DNA of 64,000 bases, from assembly GCF_011762195.1 (NCBI RefSeq), contig NZ_JAASQK010000001.1, positions 496,001-560,000 of the forward strand, given 5' to 3'. Below, piece by piece: positions 62,232-64,000 of this stretch. The DNA comes from Sphingomonas oligoaromativorans (lineage in GTDB: Bacteria > Pseudomonadota > Alphaproteobacteria > Sphingomonadales > Sphingomonadaceae). The translations under genes were made by a program, and so were the position numbers. The notes below the pieces were generated by a model. It worked only from the letters and a program-made list of their open reading frames with translations, made no database searches and was not told the DNA's origin. Each line of letters starts with the position of its first letter. The stretch's first letter is position 1.

Positions 62232-62909
62232 TTAGAACGCGTAGCTCATGCCGAAGACAAGGGCTCCCCGATGATGAGGCTCTTCCCCATCATAATCCGG
62301 CCCCGGTGAGCCATCCGTCCAGGCCAGTTGCAGATCGAACGGGCCAAGGCGACGGCCGACGCCCAGCTTCCAGTCATAACGGGTGTACGGCTCGCCCGGC
62401 GCACGCGGGCCGTCGAGCTGTGTCAGCACACCGGCATGGCCCGTCAGCCGCCAGAGGGGAAAGGGGCGCAGAACGCCGTCCGCATCAGCATAGAGCGCCG
62501 AGACGCCGCTCCGAAAATAGTGCGGCGAGTAGTGGACGTGCGCGGCGACATGATCGGTGACGAACCCCGCATAGACCTCGCGATAATCCGCCTTGGTGCC
62601 GCCGCTATAATAGGCGTTGTAATGGGTGTCGGTGAGGCCGACGTCGATCACGGGGCCGGTGCCGATCTTTCGGGCGAAGCCGATATTCTCGCTGAAGCCG
62701 AGCAGCTTCACGCCGGAATGACGCGTCGCGACACTGGTCGCGGCGCCTGCCAGATAGAGGCCGGAAGCATCGTCATAGGCGAGATCGAGCGTCGCGACGG
62801 GCCGTCCCTCGCTCAGCGAATGGCCGCGGAAATAATCGTCGGTCTGGAAGGAGACGGTTCCGCCAAGCTGTGCGGCGGCCGGCGCTCCGATGCTTGCAAC
62901 CAGCATCAT
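62232..62909 (-). CDS. TorF-family putative porin
   Basis: Outer-membrane beta-barrel, 225 aa from the ATG at 62909; the hydrophobic signal (MMLVASIGAPAAAQ) may extend upstream to a GTG at 62984 within the S8 gene. It opens with GTVSFQTDDYFRGHSLSEGRPVA and ends GALVFGMSYAF with a C-terminal Phe, both typical of the family. Probably general diffusion or specific solute channel. Lies just after the S8 peptidase gene. Confidence 0.8.
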   Translation of the reverse strand: MMLVASIGAPAAAQLGGTVSFQTDDYFRGHSLSEGRPVATLDLAYDDASGLYLAGAATSVATRHSGVKLLGFSENIGFARKIGTGPVIDVGLTDTHYNAYYSGGTKADYREVYAGFVTDHVAAHVHYSPHYFRSGVSALYADADGVLRPFPLWRLTGHAGVLTQLDGPRAPGEPYTRYDWKLGVGRRLGPFDLQLAWTDGSPGPDYDGEEPHHRGALVFGMSYAF

Positions 62910-62931
62910 GCGGAGGAGGAAGCGGATCGGT

Positions 62932-64000
62932 CTAGCGGTGGATATCCGCCGCGAGTTCCGCCGTGGCCGGGCAGGCGCAGTCACAGGGCCGCGCGGCACG
63001 CAACAGCGAGGCACACGCATCGATGACACCGCCGCCGGGCCTGGCCGACACCAATGTCAGCGCTCCGCCCGCAGCCACGCGCTTCTCGCGAAGCAGCGCG
63101 GCCAGCCCGCTGACATGCGCCGCCGCGTAGGAGCTGCCGTTCACCAGATACCATCGTCCCCCCGGCTGCGTGGTCGGGATGTCACGCCCCGGCGCAAGAT
63201 AGCCCTTCGCCGAAGGCGGAACCATGCCTTCCTCCGCCACGGCGATGACGCCCGGATGGGAGGCGGGAAAGCCGCCATCGGGCTGGTTCGGGTCGATCGC
63301 CGCGACCAGCGTCGCGCCGCGCGCAAGCCCCATGTCGATCAGCCGGCCCAGAAGTGGATCGGGCGGGCCGCTCAGGCTCATGTTGATGATCTGAGCGCGA
63401 TGATCGATCGCGAAGTGCAACGCCTTGGCGAGGCTGAGGCTGTTGCACAGGGTATCAGGAGCGGTAGGCGTCTTCCCGGCCGTCTGCCAGCAGGCGCGCA
63501 GGCCCAACAATCTCGCGCGGGGTGCTACGCCCGCGATGCCGATGCCGTTGCCCGCGATGGCGGCGATGACCCCGGCGACGCCGGTGCCATGCTGCTCGGG
63601 TGCTGTGCTGCCGTCCCCCACGAAATCCTGCTGGACCGCGACCTGCCCTGCGAGATCGGGATGGTTGCTCTCGATCCGGCTGTCGATCACCGCGACGGTG
63701 ACGCCGCGGCCCGTGGCGATCTTGTGGAGATCGGCCAGCCGCCATTCGTGCGCGGCGGGTTCGGCGCGGAACAACGGGTCTTCCTTCCACGCGGCGCTGC
63801 TCTGCGCGCGATAGATGTGCATGGGTTCGGACCAGGCGACGCCCGCATCATGTGAGACTTCCGCGGCGGCGGCATCGGTCGTCCGCCCCTTGGGCACGGC
63901 CATGACGTAACAGTCGAGGCCGAGCAGCGGCATCGGCCAGTCGGTCACCAGCGTCAGGCCATGGGCCTTGGCGATGTGCCGGGCGAGGCGATCCCGCGCG
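62932..64000 (-). CDS. S8 subtilisin-like serine peptidase (5' end beyond window)
   Basis: About 355 residues visible, and the frame stays open through base 64000 with a prodomain-like sequence (HGLTLVTDWPMPLLGLDCY), so the start is outside. Triad: Asp in VAVIDSRIESNHPDL, His in EQHGTGVAGVI and Ser in LVNGSSYAAAHVSG. The C-terminal region is Cys-rich (PCDCAC). Likely exported or periplasmic, with the porin gene downstream on the same strand. Confidence 0.93.
   Translation of the reverse strand, partial: ARDRLARHIAKAHGLTLVTDWPMPLLGLDCYVMAVPKGRTTDAAAAEVSHDAGVAWSEPMHIYRAQSSAAWKEDPLFRAEPAAHEWRLADLHKIATGRGVTVAVIDSRIESNHPDLAGQVAVQQDFVGDGSTAPEQHGTGVAGVIAAIAGNGIGIAGVAPRARLLGLRACWQTAGKTPTAPDTLCNSLSLAKALHFAIDHRAQIINMSLSGPPDPLLGRLIDMGLARGATLVAAIDPNQPDGGFPASHPGVIAVAEEGMVPPSAKGYLAPGRDIPTTQPGGRWYLVNGSSYAAAHVSGLAALLREKRVAAGGALTLVSARPGGGVIDACASLLRAARPCDCACPATAELAADIHR

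Noticed and set aside
1-64000. tRNA, rRNA, CRISPR, insertion sequence or attachment site
   Set aside because: I looked for repeat-spacer arrays, transposase-like proteins and flanking inverted repeats and saw none. Small RNA genes cannot be excluded without a covariance-model search.

Overview
The window looks like chromosomal DNA of an alphaproteobacterium of the Sphingomonadales (a sphingomonad). This is inferred from the high GC content, four large TonB-dependent receptors (TBDRs) in 64 kb, the Caulobacter/sphingomonad-style maltose-type locus, the PaoABC-type molybdo-flavoprotein, many Tat and Sec signal peptides and frequent 4-bp ATGA/GTGA gene overlaps. No rRNA, tRNA, CRISPR array, transposase or integrase was found. 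The window ends inside genes on both sides: a TBDR on the left and an S8 peptidase on the right.

Layout. 1-2462: a TBDR and a POT-family peptide symporter, probably for peptide uptake. 2985-5697: an NDH-2-like dehydrogenase and an MscS channel with a cyclic-nucleotide-binding domain, separated by a strong terminator. 5884-7921: a nitric-oxide defence operon (group III truncated haemoglobin, flavohaemoglobin, small unknown protein) preceded by two NsrR-like palindromes. 8101-13776: a complete RND efflux operon. 14112-22816: a small secreted protein, a LysR regulator, a sulfonate/sulfate-ester ABC importer with a TauD/AtsK-type dioxygenase and an aldo/keto reductase, and a divergent TBDR. 22877-29388: a pectin/rhamnogalacturonan-oligosaccharide locus (DUF4861 protein, GntR regulator, GH105 unsaturated uronyl hydrolase, KduI, TBDR) carrying five copies of one 15-bp operator. 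29762-37104: a 40-aa membrane protein, an HxlR/azoreductase divergent pair, an S9 peptidase, an ASCH-like protein, and LysR/amidohydrolase/deaminase genes.

37250-49388 is a maltose-type locus: LacI regulator, SLC45-like sugar transporter, 1155-aa MalA-like TBDR, a canonical flavin-dependent halogenase, a translationally coupled second halogenase homologue that has lost its catalytic residues, and a periplasmic GH31 alpha-glucosidase. 49451-64000 holds an S10 peptidase, a paoABC-like aldehyde oxidoreductase with an MFS transporter beside it, a redox enzyme with a cupin, a DUF2945 protein, a sugar-isomerase-like Tat protein, an exported amidohydrolase, an FAD oxidoreductase, a TorF-type porin and an S8 protease.

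The overall theme is nutrient scavenging. Each TBDR sits with a matching inner-membrane transporter, degradative enzyme and regulator. The most unusual elements are the catalytic/degenerate halogenase pair inside a sugar-uptake operon and the compact GntR regulon that can be read directly from repeated operators.
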